A stretch of 46,661 bases of DNA. Source: Aestuariivirga litoralis (GTDB taxonomy: Bacteria > Pseudomonadota > Alphaproteobacteria > Rhizobiales > Aestuariivirgaceae). Location of the stretch: contig NZ_QKVK01000015.1 in the NCBI RefSeq assembly GCF_003234965.1, positions 1 through 46,661 of the forward strand, given 5' to 3'. The translations under genes and the position numbers were made by a program. The first letter of the stretch is position 1, and each line of letters opens with the position of its first letter. Below the pieces are notes generated by a model, which made no database searches, was not told the origin of the DNA, and saw nothing but the letters and a program-made list of their open reading frames with translations. This document shows positions 25,154-34,952 of this stretch, piece after piece.

Positions 25154-26611
25154 TCAGAACAGGGGCTCGACGGCCTTGTAGAGCGCCCGGAACCGCACCA
25201 GCTTCCCGGCATAGGCCGGCACGAGTGCGGGGTCCGGCGCCACTTCGGCGGCAATGGCGGGCTTGGCGCAGACGGCGGCGGGATCTTCCCCCGTTGCGGC
25301 CAGCCTTGCCAGCCGGGCCGCGCCGAAGGCGGGGCCGGCTTCCGAGCCCTCCTGCAGGAGCACGGTCCTGTTCAGCGCGCTGGCGAGGATCTTCATCCAG
25401 AAGCGGCTCTTCGACCCGCCGCCATTGACGGCGATCCGGTCGGGCAGGGGGCCGGTGGCCTCGAGATAGCCCTGCGCATCGGCGAGTGACAGGGACACGC
25501 CTTCCAGCACGGCCTGCGTCACCTGTTCCGGCGTCGTCGCCGGCGTCAGCCCGAACAGCACGCCCTTGGCCTGGGGCTTGTTGTGCGGCGTCCGCTCTCC
25601 CGAGAGATAGGGCAGGAACAGCACGGGCGAGGGGCCGGTGAAAGCCGTCTCGGTGTCCGCCAGCAGCTGGCCGATATCCTCGCGCCCCATCAGCCCCGCC
25701 GCCCAGGCCAGCGCGCCCGCGCCATTGAGCAGGGCCGCCATCTGGAACCAGCGGCCGGGAAGTGCATGGCAGAAGGTGTGGATCAGGTGCTCGGGTGCCG
25801 GGCGGTAGCTTTCCCGCGCCACGAAATACTGTGTCGCCGTGCCGAGCGAGATGAAGGCATCGCCCTCGTTCACCGCGCCGGAGGCGACAGCCCCCGCCGC
25901 CGCATCACCCGCCCCGGTGGCGACGATGATGCCGGGCGGCAGGCCCCAGGCCTTGGCCACGTCGCCCTGCAGCAGGCCGGAAACGGCCGAGCCTTCGAGC
26001 GGCGTCGGCAGCATGGCGAGCGGAATGCCCACCGCGGCCGCGATCTCGGGCGACCAGGCCCGCGTCGCGCCATCGAGCAGCAATGCGCCGGAGGCGTCGC
26101 ACATGTCGGTGGCGAAGCCATGCGTCATGCGGAAGCGCACATAGTCCTTGGGCAGCAGCAAATGCTGCGCCCGGCCGATCGCATCCGGCTCATAGCGCGC
26201 GATCCAGAGGAGTTTCGGCGCCGCGAAGCCGGGCATGGCGGGTACACCCGCGATGGTGCCGATCTCGGGAAGCTTCGCATTCAGTTCGGCCGCCTCCGCA
26301 TGCGAGCGCCCGTCATTGTGCAGGATCGCGGGACGAACAGGCCGGCCAGCCTCGTCCAGCAGCACCGCGCCATGCATCTGGCCCGAAAGCCCGATGGCCT
26401 TGATCTCACCCCAGGCCTTGCCCGCCTTGGGGCGTAGCTCGCCCACCGCCTGCTCGACCGCCGCCCACCAGTCCTCGGGGCTCTGCTCCGACCACAGCTC
26501 CTTCGGCCGCGAGACGGCGAGCGGTGCCGTCGCCGTGGCAAGGATGGCCTGCTCCCCGTCCACCACCACCGCCTTGACGGAGGAGGTGCCGATATCGATG
26601 CCGAGATACAT
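25154..26611 (-). CDS. xylB: Xylulokinase (FGGY carbohydrate kinase)
   Basis: This 485-residue protein has the FGGY kinase fold: N-terminal phosphate motif YLGIDIGTSSVKAVVVD, GQMHGAVLLD near 80 (xylulokinase type), the mid-protein ATGAGDAAAGAVASGAV and the C-terminal adenosine segment NGGGSKSRFWMKILA. It would phosphorylate D-xylulose to xylulose 5-phosphate with ATP in the cytoplasm. The ATG overlaps the ubiG stop as TGATG, so the two are translationally coupled although their functions are unrelated. No xylose isomerase or sugar transporter is nearby, so a related ketose or polyol substrate is possible. Confidence 0.88.
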   Translation of the reverse strand: MYLGIDIGTSSVKAVVVDGEQAILATATAPLAVSRPKELWSEQSPEDWWAAVEQAVGELRPKAGKAWGEIKAIGLSGQMHGAVLLDEAGRPVRPAILHNDGRSHAEAAELNAKLPEIGTIAGVPAMPGFAAPKLLWIARYEPDAIGRAQHLLLPKDYVRFRMTHGFATDMCDASGALLLDGATRAWSPEIAAAVGIPLAMLPTPLEGSAVSGLLQGDVAKAWGLPPGIIVATGAGDAAAGAVASGAVNEGDAFISLGTATQYFVARESYRPAPEHLIHTFCHALPGRWFQMAALLNGAGALAWAAGLMGREDIGQLLADTETAFTGPSPVLFLPYLSGERTPHNKPQAKGVLFGLTPATTPEQVTQAVLEGVSLSLADAQGYLEATGPLPDRIAVNGGGSKSRFWMKILASALNRTVLLQEGSEAGPAFGAARLARLAATGEDPAAVCAKPAIAAEVAPDPALVPAYAGKLVRFRALYKAVEPLF

Positions 26612-27351
26612 CAGGCCTTCTGGGCCACCAGCATGTAGTTCACGTCCATGTCACGGCTCACCTTCCACGCCCGTGTGAAAGGGCTGTAGGTGACGCCCAG
26701 TTCCTCGCGCGTCGAAAGGCCGTTGTCGGCCAGCCAGCCCTTGAGCTCGGCGGGGGTGATGAACTTCTCCCACTGGTGCGTGCCCTTGGGAAGCCAGCCC
26801 AGCACATATTCCGCACCCACGATTGCAAGCCCGAAGGACTTCAGCGTGCGGTTGAGGGTGGCGACGAACATCAGGCCCCCCGGCTTCAGCATGGCGGCGC
26901 AGGTGCGAACGAAAGCCTGCGGGTCCGCCACGTGCTCGATCACCTCCATGTTGAGGATCACGTCGAACTGCTCGCCCGCCGCGGCGAGGTCTTCCGCGGT
27001 GCCGACGCGATAGTCGATCTCGAGGCCCATTTCGTCGCGGTGGACCGAGGCCGTCTTGATGTTGCGCTCGGAGGGGTCGACCCCGGTGATGGAGGCCCCG
27101 AGCCTCGCCATCGGCTCGGTCAGGAGACCCCCGCCGCAGCCGATGTCGAGGAACCGCAGGCCGGCGAAGGGCTCCCGCTCGAGGGGGTCGCGCGCCAGCC
27201 TGGCCGTCACCTGTTCCTTGATGAACTGCAACCGGACGGGGTTGAACACATGGAGCACCCCGAACTTGCCCTTGGGGTTCCACCATTCGGCCGCCATGGC
27301 CGAGAACTTGGCAACTTCCGAGGGGTCGAGGGAGGGGGCGGCAGCGGTCAT
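26611..27351 (-). CDS. ubiG: Ubiquinone biosynthesis O-methyltransferase UbiG
   Basis: This 246-residue SAM-dependent methyltransferase has the UbiG opening [22 protein letters not shown] motif [19 protein letters not shown] near 70, and [15 protein letters not shown] near 135. It carries out the two O-methylations in ubiquinone synthesis at the inner-membrane surface. I start at ATG 27351 (MTAAAPSLD), which gives the usual length; the frame continues 36 codons upstream without family similarity. It is divergent from lysC, a conserved arrangement in Hyphomicrobiales, and overlaps the xylulokinase start by 1 nt. Confidence 0.95.
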   Translation of the reverse strand: MTAAAPSLDPSEVAKFSAMAAEWWNPKGKFGVLHVFNPVRLQFIKEQVTARLARDPLEREPFAGLRFLDIGCGGGLLTEPMARLGASITGVDPSERNIKTASVHRDEMGLEIDYRVGTAEDLAAAGEQFDVILNMEVIEHVADPQAFVRTCAAMLKPGGLMFVATLNRTLKSFGLAIVGAEYVLGWLPKGTHQWEKFITPAELKGWLADNGLSTREELGVTYSPFTRAWKVSRDMDVNYMLVAQKA

Positions 27352-27519
27352 TCTGAAATCCAATTTTATGCTTTGGGCATTATTGCATAAGCGAAGCCTG
27401 TCATCTATGAGTACGCCGCGCCGCACCCGGGGGTTCAAAATTCCTTCAGAACTGGCCACCAGCCGGACCTCCCGAGACGGGGTTTCCGGGCGGCGGGGGA
27501 CATGAAAGGTTTAAGGCCG

Positions 27520-28779
27520 ATGGGCCGTTTGGTGATGAAGTTCGGGGGGACTTCGGTTGCGGACATTGCCCGCATCCGCAACGTCGCCCGCCATGTGGAA
27601 CGCGAAGTCAAGGCCGGCCACCATGTGGCCGTGGTGGTCTCCGCCATGTCGGGCACCACCGACCGTCTGGTCGGCTGGTGCCGCGAGGCCGCCGCGGTGC
27701 ATGACGCCCGCGAATATGACGCGGTGGTCGCCTCCGGCGAACAGGTCACCGCCGGCCTCCTCGCGATCGTCCTGCAGGACTTGGGGATTCCCGCCCGCTC
27801 CTGGCAGGGCTGGCAGATCCCCTTGAAGACCGACGGTGTGCATGGCGCCGCCCGCATCGCCGGCATCGACGGCGACGAGATCAGGAAGCGCATGGACCAG
27901 GGCCAGGTCGCGGTGATCGCCGGCTTCCAGGGCATCGGCCCGGACCGCCGCATCACCACGCTCGGCCGCGGCGGGTCGGACACGTCCGCCGTGGCCATCG
28001 CCGCGGCGCTCGACGCCGCCTGCGACATCTATACCGACGTCGACGGCGTCTATACCGCCGACCCGCGCATCGTCACCGGCGCCCAGAAGCTCGACCGCAT
28101 CTCCTATGAGGAGATGCTGGAGCAGGCGTCCCTGGGCGCCAAGGTGCTGCAGACCCGTTCGGTCGAGCTCGCCATGGTGTATAAGGTGCCGCTCCAGGTG
28201 CGCTCCAGCTTCGAGGCGCCGGACGCACCGAACCAGAACAAGCCCGACGGGACCGGTCCCGGAACACTCGTTTGCGATGAGGAACGTATCGTGGAACAGC
28301 ATGTCGTCAGTGGTGTCGCCTATTCGCGCGACGAGGCCAAGGTTTCCGTCCGCCGCGTCAAGGACCAGCCCGGCGTCTCCGCCGCCATCTTCGGTCCCTT
28401 GGCCGAGGCCGATATCTCGGTCGACATGATCGTCCAGAACATCTCGGCCGATGGCGCCTTCACCGACATCACCTTCACGGTCGCCCGCAAGGACCTGCGC
28501 AAGGCGCTGGAAGTGCTGAATGCGGTGAAGTCCAAGGTCGGCTTCGACGACCTCGCCCATTCGGCGGACGTCGCCAAGGTGTCGATCGTCGGCATCGGCA
28601 TGCGGAGCCACGCCGGTGTTGCCGCCAAGATGTTCAAGGCGCTGGCCGAGAAGGGCATCAACATCCAGGCCATCACCACCTCCGAGATCAAGACCTCGGT
28701 GCTGATCGACGAGGCCTATACCGAACTCGCCGTGCGCGCGCTGCACACGGCCTATGGCCTCGACGCCAAGGTCGCCTGA
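27520..28779 (+). CDS. lysC: Aspartate kinase
   Basis: A 419-residue monofunctional aspartokinase: kinase motif MKFGGTSVAD at the N-terminus, TLGRGGSDTSAVAIAAALDA near 155, and two C-terminal ACT domains (about 265-400) for feedback control by lysine and/or threonine. It phosphorylates aspartate at the entry to lysine, methionine and threonine synthesis and diaminopimelate for the cell wall. ATG 27520 (MGRLVMKFGG) has AAGG 6 nt upstream and matches homologues; ATG 27502 is also in frame. It is divergent from ubiG and 90 nt upstream of ptsP. An internal start near the ACT region, which would give a beta subunit, cannot be judged here. Confidence 0.97.
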   Translation: MGRLVMKFGGTSVADIARIRNVARHVEREVKAGHHVAVVVSAMSGTTDRLVGWCREAAAVHDAREYDAVVASGEQVTAGLLAIVLQDLGIPARSWQGWQIPLKTDGVHGAARIAGIDGDEIRKRMDQGQVAVIAGFQGIGPDRRITTLGRGGSDTSAVAIAAALDAACDIYTDVDGVYTADPRIVTGAQKLDRISYEEMLEQASLGAKVLQTRSVELAMVYKVPLQVRSSFEAPDAPNQNKPDGTGPGTLVCDEERIVEQHVVSGVAYSRDEAKVSVRRVKDQPGVSAAIFGPLAEADISVDMIVQNISADGAFTDITFTVARKDLRKALEVLNAVKSKVGFDDLAHSADVAKVSIVGIGMRSHAGVAAKMFKALAEKGINIQAITTSEIKTSVLIDEAYTELAVRALHTAYGLDAKVA

Positions 28780-28869
28780 TAGACCCATGCGCCTCACCCT
28801 CAGCCAGTTCGTGACGAAGGCCGGCCGCTCGAAAGCGGTCCGCGCCTGCGTACGCGGGGACGGCGGCTG

Positions 28870-31137
28870 ATGGGAACCTCCGCCCTCGGCCCGCGCGTCC
28901 TGCTCAGAAGGCTCCGCGAGGTCATGGCGGAGCCGGTCACAGCGCAGAAGCGCCTGGACAAGATCGTCCAGATCATCGCCGCCAACATGGTGGCCGAGGT
29001 CTGCTCGATCTACGTCATGCGGCCGGGTGATTTCCTCGAGCTCTATGCCACCGAGGGCCTCAAGCGCGAGGCCGTGCACAAGTCCAAGCTCAAGGCGGGC
29101 GAGGGCCTCGTCGGCACCATCGCCAAGCAGGCGATCGGGCTGAACCTGTCGGACGCCCAGCAGCACCCCTCGTTCAAATACCTGCCCGAGACGGGAGAAG
29201 AGATCTACCACTCCTTCCTCGGCGTGCCGATCATGCGCGGCGGCGCCGTCATCGGCGTGCTCGTGGTGCAGAACCGCACAAGGCGGCACTACACCGAGGA
29301 GGAAGAGGAGGCGATGCAGACCACGGCCATGGTGCTGGCCGAGGTCATCGCCGCGGGCGAGCTGCGCGAGGTGGCGAGCGAGGTCGCCGCCGACGTGGCC
29401 CATGTCAGAAGCCACCACCTGCGCGGCGATTCACTGGCCGAGGGCGTGGCCCTTGGCCACGCCGTGCTGCACGAGCCGCGCGTCGTCATCCAGAACCTCA
29501 TCGCCGAGAACGTGCCGGCCGAGAAGCGCCGGCTGGAGGACGCGGTGGCGCAGCTCCGCGCCCATGTCGACGAGCTGCTCGACGGCTCCGACGCCCAGCG
29601 CGGCGCCACCGAATATTCCGACGTGCTCGAAACCATCCGCATGTTCGCCCATGACAAGGGCTGGATGAACCGCCTGCGCGAGGCGATCGACACCGGCCTC
29701 ACGGCCGAGGCCGCGGTGGAGCGCGTGCAGAACGACAACCGCGCGCGCATGATGCGCACGCCGGACCCCTACCTGCGCGAGCGCATGCATGACCTCGACG
29801 ACCTGTCGAACCGCCTGCTTCGCATCCTGACGGGGGCCATCGCCACCGCGTCGCGCACCGACCTGCCGCAGAACGCCATCGTGGTCGCCCGCAACATGGG
29901 CCCCGCCGAACTCCTCGACTATGACCGCTCGAAGCTCCGCGGCGTGGTGCTGGAGGAGGGCGGGCGGACGAGCCACGTCGCCATCGTCGCCCGGGCACTC
30001 GGCATTCCCGCCATCGGCCAGGCAGAAGGCCTGATCGACCTCGTCGACACGGGAAGCCCCATCATCGTCGACGGCAGCACGGGTGAGGTCTTCGTTCGTC
30101 CGTCAACGGATCTCCAGCGCTCCTATGCCGAGAAGGTCCGCTTCTATGCCCGCAAGCAGGCGCAATATGCGGCGTTGCGTGACGAGCCCGCCATCTGCAA
30201 GTCGGGTGAGCGCATCGAGCTCAACATCAATGCCGGCCTCATCGTCGACCTGCCGCATGTCCATGATTCAGGGGCCGATGGCGTGGGCCTCTACCGCACC
30301 GAGCTGCAGTTCATGATGGCCAGCCGCTTCCCGCGGCTGTCCCAGCAGATCCGCCATTACGAGGCGATCATCGAACAGGCGCAGGGCAAGCCCGTCACCT
30401 TCCGCACGCTCGACATCGGTGCCGACAAGATCCTGCCATACCTGCGCCAGCCGAAGGAGGAGAACCCGGCCCTGGGCTGGCGCTCGATCCGCATGGCGCT
30501 CGATCGTCCGGCCCTTCTCCGCCTGCAGCTGCGCGCGTTGATGATGGCGGCGGAAGGCCAGCCGATGAAGATCATGTTCCCCATGATCGCCGATATCGAT
30601 GAATACCGGCGTGCCATCGAGGTGGTGGAGATCGAGAAGGCGCATCTCCTGAAGCGTGGCCACAGGCTTCCGGCGCCGTTGAAGCTAGGCGCCATGATCG
30701 AGATCCCGTCCCTCCTGTGGCAGCTCGACCATCTGCTGCCGCTGGTCGATTTCGCCTCGATCGGGTCCAACGACCTGGTGCAGTTCCTCTTCGCCTCCGA
30801 CCGCGGCAACCCCAAGCTCGCCGGGCGCTATGATCCCCTGAGCCCCGCGGCGCTCGGCGCCATGCGGTTGATCGTCGAGAAGGCGGCGGAGCACGGCAAG
30901 CCCGTCACCCTCTGTGGTGAGCTGGGCGGCCGCCCGCTGGAGGCGATGGGCCTCATCGGCGTCGGCCTCAACTCCATCTCCATGGTGCCCTCGGCAATCG
31001 GCCCCGTGAAGGCCATGCTGCGCACGCTCGACCGCCAGAAGCTGTGGAAGTTCATGGAGCCGCTCCTCAAGAGCCCGCTCCACACGCTCCGCCCCGAACT
31101 CCTCGAATTCGCCCAGCGCAACGGCGTGGTGCTTTAG
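28870..31137 (+). CDS. ptsP: PEP-protein phosphotransferase PtsP (enzyme I-Ntr)
   Basis: A 755-residue protein: an N-terminal GAF domain (about 15-165, with AEVCSIYVMRPGDFLELYAT), the enzyme I N-domain, the phospho-histidine domain with active His369 in GGRTSHVAIVARALG, and the PEP-binding barrel with DGVGLYRTELQFM and Cys682 in VTLCGELGGRP. It starts the nitrogen phosphotransferase relay (PtsP to NPr to PtsN), which adjusts nitrogen, potassium and carbon responses. GAF domains of PtsP bind glutamine or 2-oxoglutarate in known cases. It follows lysC in the same direction. The N-domain segment begins HLRGDSLAEGVALG. Confidence 0.97.
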   Translation: MGTSALGPRVLLRRLREVMAEPVTAQKRLDKIVQIIAANMVAEVCSIYVMRPGDFLELYATEGLKREAVHKSKLKAGEGLVGTIAKQAIGLNLSDAQQHPSFKYLPETGEEIYHSFLGVPIMRGGAVIGVLVVQNRTRRHYTEEEEEAMQTTAMVLAEVIAAGELREVASEVAADVAHVRSHHLRGDSLAEGVALGHAVLHEPRVVIQNLIAENVPAEKRRLEDAVAQLRAHVDELLDGSDAQRGATEYSDVLETIRMFAHDKGWMNRLREAIDTGLTAEAAVERVQNDNRARMMRTPDPYLRERMHDLDDLSNRLLRILTGAIATASRTDLPQNAIVVARNMGPAELLDYDRSKLRGVVLEEGGRTSHVAIVARALGIPAIGQAEGLIDLVDTGSPIIVDGSTGEVFVRPSTDLQRSYAEKVRFYARKQAQYAALRDEPAICKSGERIELNINAGLIVDLPHVHDSGADGVGLYRTELQFMMASRFPRLSQQIRHYEAIIEQAQGKPVTFRTLDIGADKILPYLRQPKEENPALGWRSIRMALDRPALLRLQLRALMMAAEGQPMKIMFPMIADIDEYRRAIEVVEIEKAHLLKRGHRLPAPLKLGAMIEIPSLLWQLDHLLPLVDFASIGSNDLVQFLFASDRGNPKLAGRYDPLSPAALGAMRLIVEKAAEHGKPVTLCGELGGRPLEAMGLIGVGLNSISMVPSAIGPVKAMLRTLDRQKLWKFMEPLLKSPLHTLRPELLEFAQRNGVVL

Positions 31138-31459
31138 CCACGAGTCCTTCTCCCATCCCTGCGGGACGGGAGACGGGCCAAGCCCTAGAAACCGGATCAC
31201 CATGTCAATCAGCAGCAGGATCATCATGCCTGCCCATATACCCCATCGCCGGCCGAAAGTCAAGAACTTTTGCCTGTGAAAGGACTATATTCTATATCCC
31301 TCATATGCGCGACCGCTGCATGAGCCTCATCTTCGCCGGGCCTGGCCCGGCGATCCTTTCGCTCGGCGGAAAGGGTGGCACGGTGAACAAAGGGTGTCGC
31401 AAGCCTCGCGTTAGCTTCCCATTCACCATTCTCGGTCATTCTTGGGCAAAAGGTAACCC
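31138..31459. other. 322-nt gap after ptsP with a hairpin and a half repeat
   Basis: A near-perfect stem (TCTCCC-a-TCCC / GGGA-c-GGGAGA, loop TGC) at 31149-31173 lies 11 nt after the ptsP stop. It lacks a T-run, so it is a weak terminator candidate or 3'-end stabiliser. The rest contains the palindrome copy listed separately. No gene is supported. Confidence 0.6.
31327..31353. repeat. Dispersed palindromic element, half copy B
   Basis: TCATCTTCGCCGGG begins the unit, and CGCCGGGCC-T-GGCCCGGCG (31334-31352) is a perfect 19-bp palindrome. It matches the left arm of the full copy at 21053; the right arm is absent. Confidence 0.7.
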
Positions 31460-32632
31460 GTGCCCGAGAGTGGTAACATGCGTGATGACAGCGTCGAGAT
31501 GACCGGTGAGGCCCAGGCGGCCGTGGACCAGCACGAGGAGGCCGCCCACGAGGAGGCCCCCCACCACATCGAGATGCGCGACAGGCCCGATGGCGAGGCG
31601 GACCCGCTCGGCGAGGCCGGCTGGTATCTCGAGCATGAGCGCCTCATGCGCGGCCTGTCGCTGGAAGAGGCGGCGGAGGGCTGTGGCATCCACCCCTATC
31701 ACCTCGAAGCCATCGAATATGGCGACATGACCTGCCTGCCGGAGCGCGGCGAGGCGCTGGAGATGATCGGCGCCTACACCGCCTTCCTCGGTTTCGACCC
31801 GGAGCCGCTGGTGCAGCACTTCGCCCAGTTCATGCCGGTGCCGGCGCTGAAGGCCGAGGCCCGCCACCCGGCCAATCCGGCGCCGCTGTCCTCCGCCAAG
31901 ATCCTGGCCTTCACCCGTTTCGCCAGGCTGCCGAAGATGAAGATGCGCCGCATGCCGGGCGGGGCCGGGGGCCTCGTCGCGGGCCTCGCCGGTGCCGTCC
32001 TGCTGTTCGGCGCAGCGAGCTACATGCTGATGCCGTCTGCCGACACGGCTGCCGACAAGGCGCTGGACATGTCGAGCGCGGATTATCCCGCGCCGCCGCC
32101 GCCGCCCGGTGCCGATCCGATGCCGACCGCCTCCACCGGTGCCGACACCGCCGAAGTCTCGGTGGGTGACGAGCCCATGCCGGCACAGGAGACCCAGTCC
32201 GCAGCCGTCCAGCCCGAGGGCGAGAACGATCTCGACGGAACCGGGCTCGACGGCATCACCGCGCTGATCGAGAAGAACGTGCCCCCGTCCACCGCCTCCA
32301 CTTCCAAGGCCCCGGCCGCCACCGCCGCCGCCACGCCCAACAAGAGCGGCGGCCAGCAATATGGCGACGCCGCCGGCGACAGCCGCCTGACGCTCAAGGC
32401 CAAGGCCCCCGTCTGGGTCCGCATCGAGGATGGCAGCGGCAATGTGGTGATGACCCAGATGCTGATGAAGGGCGACACCTACCGCGTGCCCAACCGTGAT
32501 GGCCTCGTCGTCATCGCGCGGGACGGCGGGCTCCTCGTCTACATCATCGACGGCAAGGAAAAGGGCATTCTCGGCACGCCGGGCGAAATCCTGGTCGGCC
32601 GCTCGCTCGACATCAAGTCCTTCGAGAGCTGA
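31460..32632 (+). CDS. RodZ-like membrane protein (HTH_25, one TM helix, DUF4115)
   Basis: A 390-residue protein: an acidic N-tail, a Cro-like helix-turn-helix (about 54-110, [28 protein letters not shown]), one transmembrane helix (about 169-191), a Pro/Thr/Ala-rich periplasmic linker and a C-terminal DUF4115 beta domain (about 308-385). This is the RodZ layout, which links MreB to the cell-wall elongation machinery, though homology-only members can be unrelated to shape. The start is GTG 31460 with AAAGG upstream; ATG 31478 is an alternative. The dtd gene follows 10 nt later, suggesting co-transcription. Confidence 0.82.
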   Translation: MPESGNMRDDSVEMTGEAQAAVDQHEEAAHEEAPHHIEMRDRPDGEADPLGEAGWYLEHERLMRGLSLEEAAEGCGIHPYHLEAIEYGDMTCLPERGEALEMIGAYTAFLGFDPEPLVQHFAQFMPVPALKAEARHPANPAPLSSAKILAFTRFARLPKMKMRRMPGGAGGLVAGLAGAVLLFGAASYMLMPSADTAADKALDMSSADYPAPPPPPGADPMPTASTGADTAEVSVGDEPMPAQETQSAAVQPEGENDLDGTGLDGITALIEKNVPPSTASTSKAPAATAAATPNKSGGQQYGDAAGDSRLTLKAKAPVWVRIEDGSGNVVMTQMLMKGDTYRVPNRDGLVVIARDGGLLVYIIDGKEKGILGTPGEILVGRSLDIKSFES

Positions 32633-32642
32633 TCCGCCCGTC

Positions 32643-33089
32643 TTGCGCGCCGTCGTCCAGCGCGTTTCGGAAGCGTCCGTCACGGTCGAGGCCCAGGTCA
32701 CCGGCGCCATCGGCCGTGGCTTTCTCGTGCTCGTCTGCGCCATGGCGGGAGACAGCGAGAGCCAGGCGGAAAAGCTCGCCCGCAAGATCGCGGCGCTGAG
32801 GGTCTTCAAGGACGAGGCGGGCAAGATGAACCTCCCCTTGTCGTCCGTTCAGGGCTCCGTCCTCGCCGTCAGCCAGTTCACGCTGGCCGCCCAGGGCATG
32901 GAAAGCGGCAACCGCCCCGGCTTCTCCAGGGCCGCCCCGCCTGATGTCGGCCAGCGCCTCTACGATCACTTCTGCGCGGTCCTGCGCGCTGAAGGCGTCA
33001 CCGTCGAAACGGGCATCTTCGCCGCCGACATGAAGGTGGCCCTCGTCAATGACGGCCCGGTCACCATCCTTTTCGACACGGCTGGCTGA
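32643..33089 (+). CDS. dtd: D-aminoacyl-tRNA deacylase
   Basis: A 148-residue protein with the family motifs [15 protein letters not shown] at the N-terminus, SQFTLAA near 80 and the Gly-cisPro loop [11 protein letters not shown] at the end, which selects D-amino acids. It hydrolyses D-aminoacyl-tRNAs (and glycyl-tRNA-Ala) to keep translation stereospecific. The start appears to be TTG 32643: no ATG lies near the conserved start, and the frame upstream lies inside the preceding gene. Usual family length is 145-150, which supports this. Confidence 0.93.
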   Translation: MRAVVQRVSEASVTVEAQVTGAIGRGFLVLVCAMAGDSESQAEKLARKIAALRVFKDEAGKMNLPLSSVQGSVLAVSQFTLAAQGMESGNRPGFSRAAPPDVGQRLYDHFCAVLRAEGVTVETGIFAADMKVALVNDGPVTILFDTAG

Positions 33090-33110
33090 GGTCCGCCACC
33101 CACCCAGGTC

Positions 33111-33188
33111 TCATCATCGCCGGGCGTGTCCCGGGTATCCTTTGCGGGCGCCGGAAAAGCATACCCGTGACAAGCCCGGGAAAGATGA
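33111..33188. repeat. Dispersed palindromic element, copy C (about 78 bp)
   Basis: The two 28-bp ends are inverted repeats with about 24 matching positions (both begin TCATC and end CGGGTAT when read inward), around a GC-rich centre. It corresponds to copy A at 21053 and lies between dtd and the MarR operon. Confidence 0.75.
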
Positions 33189-33319
33189 AACTTGGGGAAG
33201 GGCAGCATGGCACTGCCGGGCAGAGCGTGGCACGGCCCCGCGGGAGGGTCACACGTCCCCTCAACCTGACGTTCCCGTCAAAGTTCGTGGCCCTGCCATG
33301 CACGGATTGCAGGGTAATT

Positions 33320-33343
33320 GCGTTGAACAATAATATACAACGC
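33320..33343. promoter_or_regulatory. Probable MarR operator
   Basis: GCGTTG-N12-CAACGC is a perfect 6-bp inverted repeat around an AT-rich centre (AACAATAATATA), ending 14 nt before the MarR start. The geometry suits a MarR dimer; it would repress the regulator and the emrAB genes together. Confidence 0.7.
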
Positions 33344-33357
33344 ATATCATATCGCCC

Positions 33358-33837
33358 ATGCACAACATTGACCCCCGGCGCGAGGCCGCGCTCCGCCTCG
33401 TCGAAACCTCCCGCTTGCTGCGCGTCACCGTGGAGCAGCGGCTGAAGCCCTTTGGGCTGACCCGCGCCCAGTTCGCGACCCTCGCGCGGCTCGACCGCCA
33501 GGACGGGCTGGCCCAGCATGAACTGGCCGAGGTGCTGGAGGTGCAGCCCATCGCCATGGTGCGGCTGGTCGACCAGCTGAGCGCGGAAGGGCTGGTGGAG
33601 CGTCGCAACGACCCCGCCGACCGCCGCGTCAACCGTCTCTACATCACGCCCGCCGGGCGTGAACGAACCCGCGGTCTCGACGGTTTCAAGCAGGCCATGG
33701 GCGAGGAGCTGTTCGAAGGCTTCACCGCGCCCGAGATCATCCAGCTGCTCGAAACCTTCGACCGGCTCCACGCCAATCTCAAGGTCATCCAGGCCGCCGA
33801 TGCCGCGGCCACCAAGCTCAGGAAGTCAGGTACGTGA
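33358..33837 (+). CDS. MarR-family regulator
   Basis: A 159-residue winged helix protein with the MarR core: LTRAQFATLARLDRQDGLAQHELAEVLEV for the recognition region and a wing in VERRNDPADRRVNRLYIT. It most likely represses its own operon and releases DNA when a phenolic or lipophilic compound binds. It overlaps the emrA-like gene by 4 nt (GTGA) and has an inverted repeat just upstream. This is the usual MarR-EmrAB arrangement. Confidence 0.93.
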   Translation: MHNIDPRREAALRLVETSRLLRVTVEQRLKPFGLTRAQFATLARLDRQDGLAQHELAEVLEVQPIAMVRLVDQLSAEGLVERRNDPADRRVNRLYITPAGRERTRGLDGFKQAMGEELFEGFTAPEIIQLLETFDRLHANLKVIQAADAAATKLRKSGT

Positions 33838-34943
33838 AGATGAGTGATGCCTCTGCCCCCCTTGCCCCGAAGCCGCGCCGCCGCTGGCTGCGGCGTTTCC
33901 TCCTGCTGGTCGTGCCCGCCATCGCCATCGTGGCGGGACTTGCGATATTTCTCCATGGCGGGCGCTACATCTCGACCGACAATGCCTATGTCGCAGCCCA
34001 GAAGGTGCTGGTGACGCCGCAGATTTCCGGCACGGTGAACGAGATCAAGGTCACCGAGGGCCAGAAGCTGAAGGCCGGCGACCTGCTCTTCACCATCGAC
34101 CCGAGGCCCTATGAGATCGCCCTGGCCGAGGCCAGGGCGGCGCTCACCCGTGCCGAGACGGACTTCGGCGCACTCAAGAGCCAGTATCAGGGTTTCGCCC
34201 CGCAGATCGAGGTGGCGCAGCACACGGTTGAGCTCCGCCAGTCCGAGGTCGACCGCAAGTCGAAGCTGCTCGCCTCCAGGGTCATCGCGCGTGCCGACAT
34301 CGAGCAGGACGAGGTGAACCTGCAGCTGGCCACGGCCCAGCTCTCGCAACTCCAGCAGGGCCAGCGCAATGCCCTGAGCCAGCTTGGCGGCAATCCGGAT
34401 GCCACGCTGGAAAGCTACGGCCCCTGGCTCGCTGCCAGCGCCGTAGTGGACCGCGCCCAGTGGAACCTCGACCAGACGGTTCTGAAGGCGCCGCTGGATG
34501 GTATCGCCACCCAGGTCTCCAACATCCAGCTCGGCCGCTTCCTCGCGGCGGGTTCCCCGGTCTTCGCCATCGTCAGCGACCAGGACGTCTGGATCGATGC
34601 CAACCCGAAGGAGACGGACATCACCTGGCTGAAGCCCGATCAGCAGGTGACGATCACCGTCGATGCGTTTCCGGACCATGCCTTCACCGGCCATGTCGCC
34701 TCGATCAGCCCCGGCACCGGCGCGCAGTTCTCGCTCATCCCGGCACAGAACGCGGCAGGCAACTGGGTCAAGGTGGTGCAGCGCGTGCCGGTGCGCATCA
34801 CGCTCGACGAGGGCCAGGACCTGACGAAGCTGCGCGCCGGCATGAGCGTCAACGTCGACATCGACACGCACCGCAAGCGCACGCTGGCGGGGCTCCTCCA
34901 CTGGGAGGCCGTGGCCCAGCCGGTGCAGGAAGCCCGGCAGTAG
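33834..34943 (+). CDS. HlyD/EmrA-type efflux periplasmic adaptor
   Basis: A 369-residue membrane fusion protein: a short basic cytoplasmic tail, one transmembrane helix (about 20-40), the biotinyl-lipoyl segments ([26 protein letters not shown] near 60, and [20 protein letters not shown] near 220), an alpha-helical hairpin between them, and a beta-barrel. It links the inner-membrane MFS pump to an outer-membrane channel supplied elsewhere. GTG 33834 overlaps the MarR stop (GTGA); ATG 33840 is a second possible start with AGG 9 nt upstream. The emrB-like gene begins 9 nt after its end. Confidence 0.92.
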   Translation: MKMSDASAPLAPKPRRRWLRRFLLLVVPAIAIVAGLAIFLHGGRYISTDNAYVAAQKVLVTPQISGTVNEIKVTEGQKLKAGDLLFTIDPRPYEIALAEARAALTRAETDFGALKSQYQGFAPQIEVAQHTVELRQSEVDRKSKLLASRVIARADIEQDEVNLQLATAQLSQLQQGQRNALSQLGGNPDATLESYGPWLAASAVVDRAQWNLDQTVLKAPLDGIATQVSNIQLGRFLAAGSPVFAIVSDQDVWIDANPKETDITWLKPDQQVTITVDAFPDHAFTGHVASISPGTGAQFSLIPAQNAAGNWVKVVQRVPVRITLDEGQDLTKLRAGMSVNVDIDTHRKRTLAGLLHWEAVAQPVQEARQ

Positions 34944-34952
34944 GCAACACCC

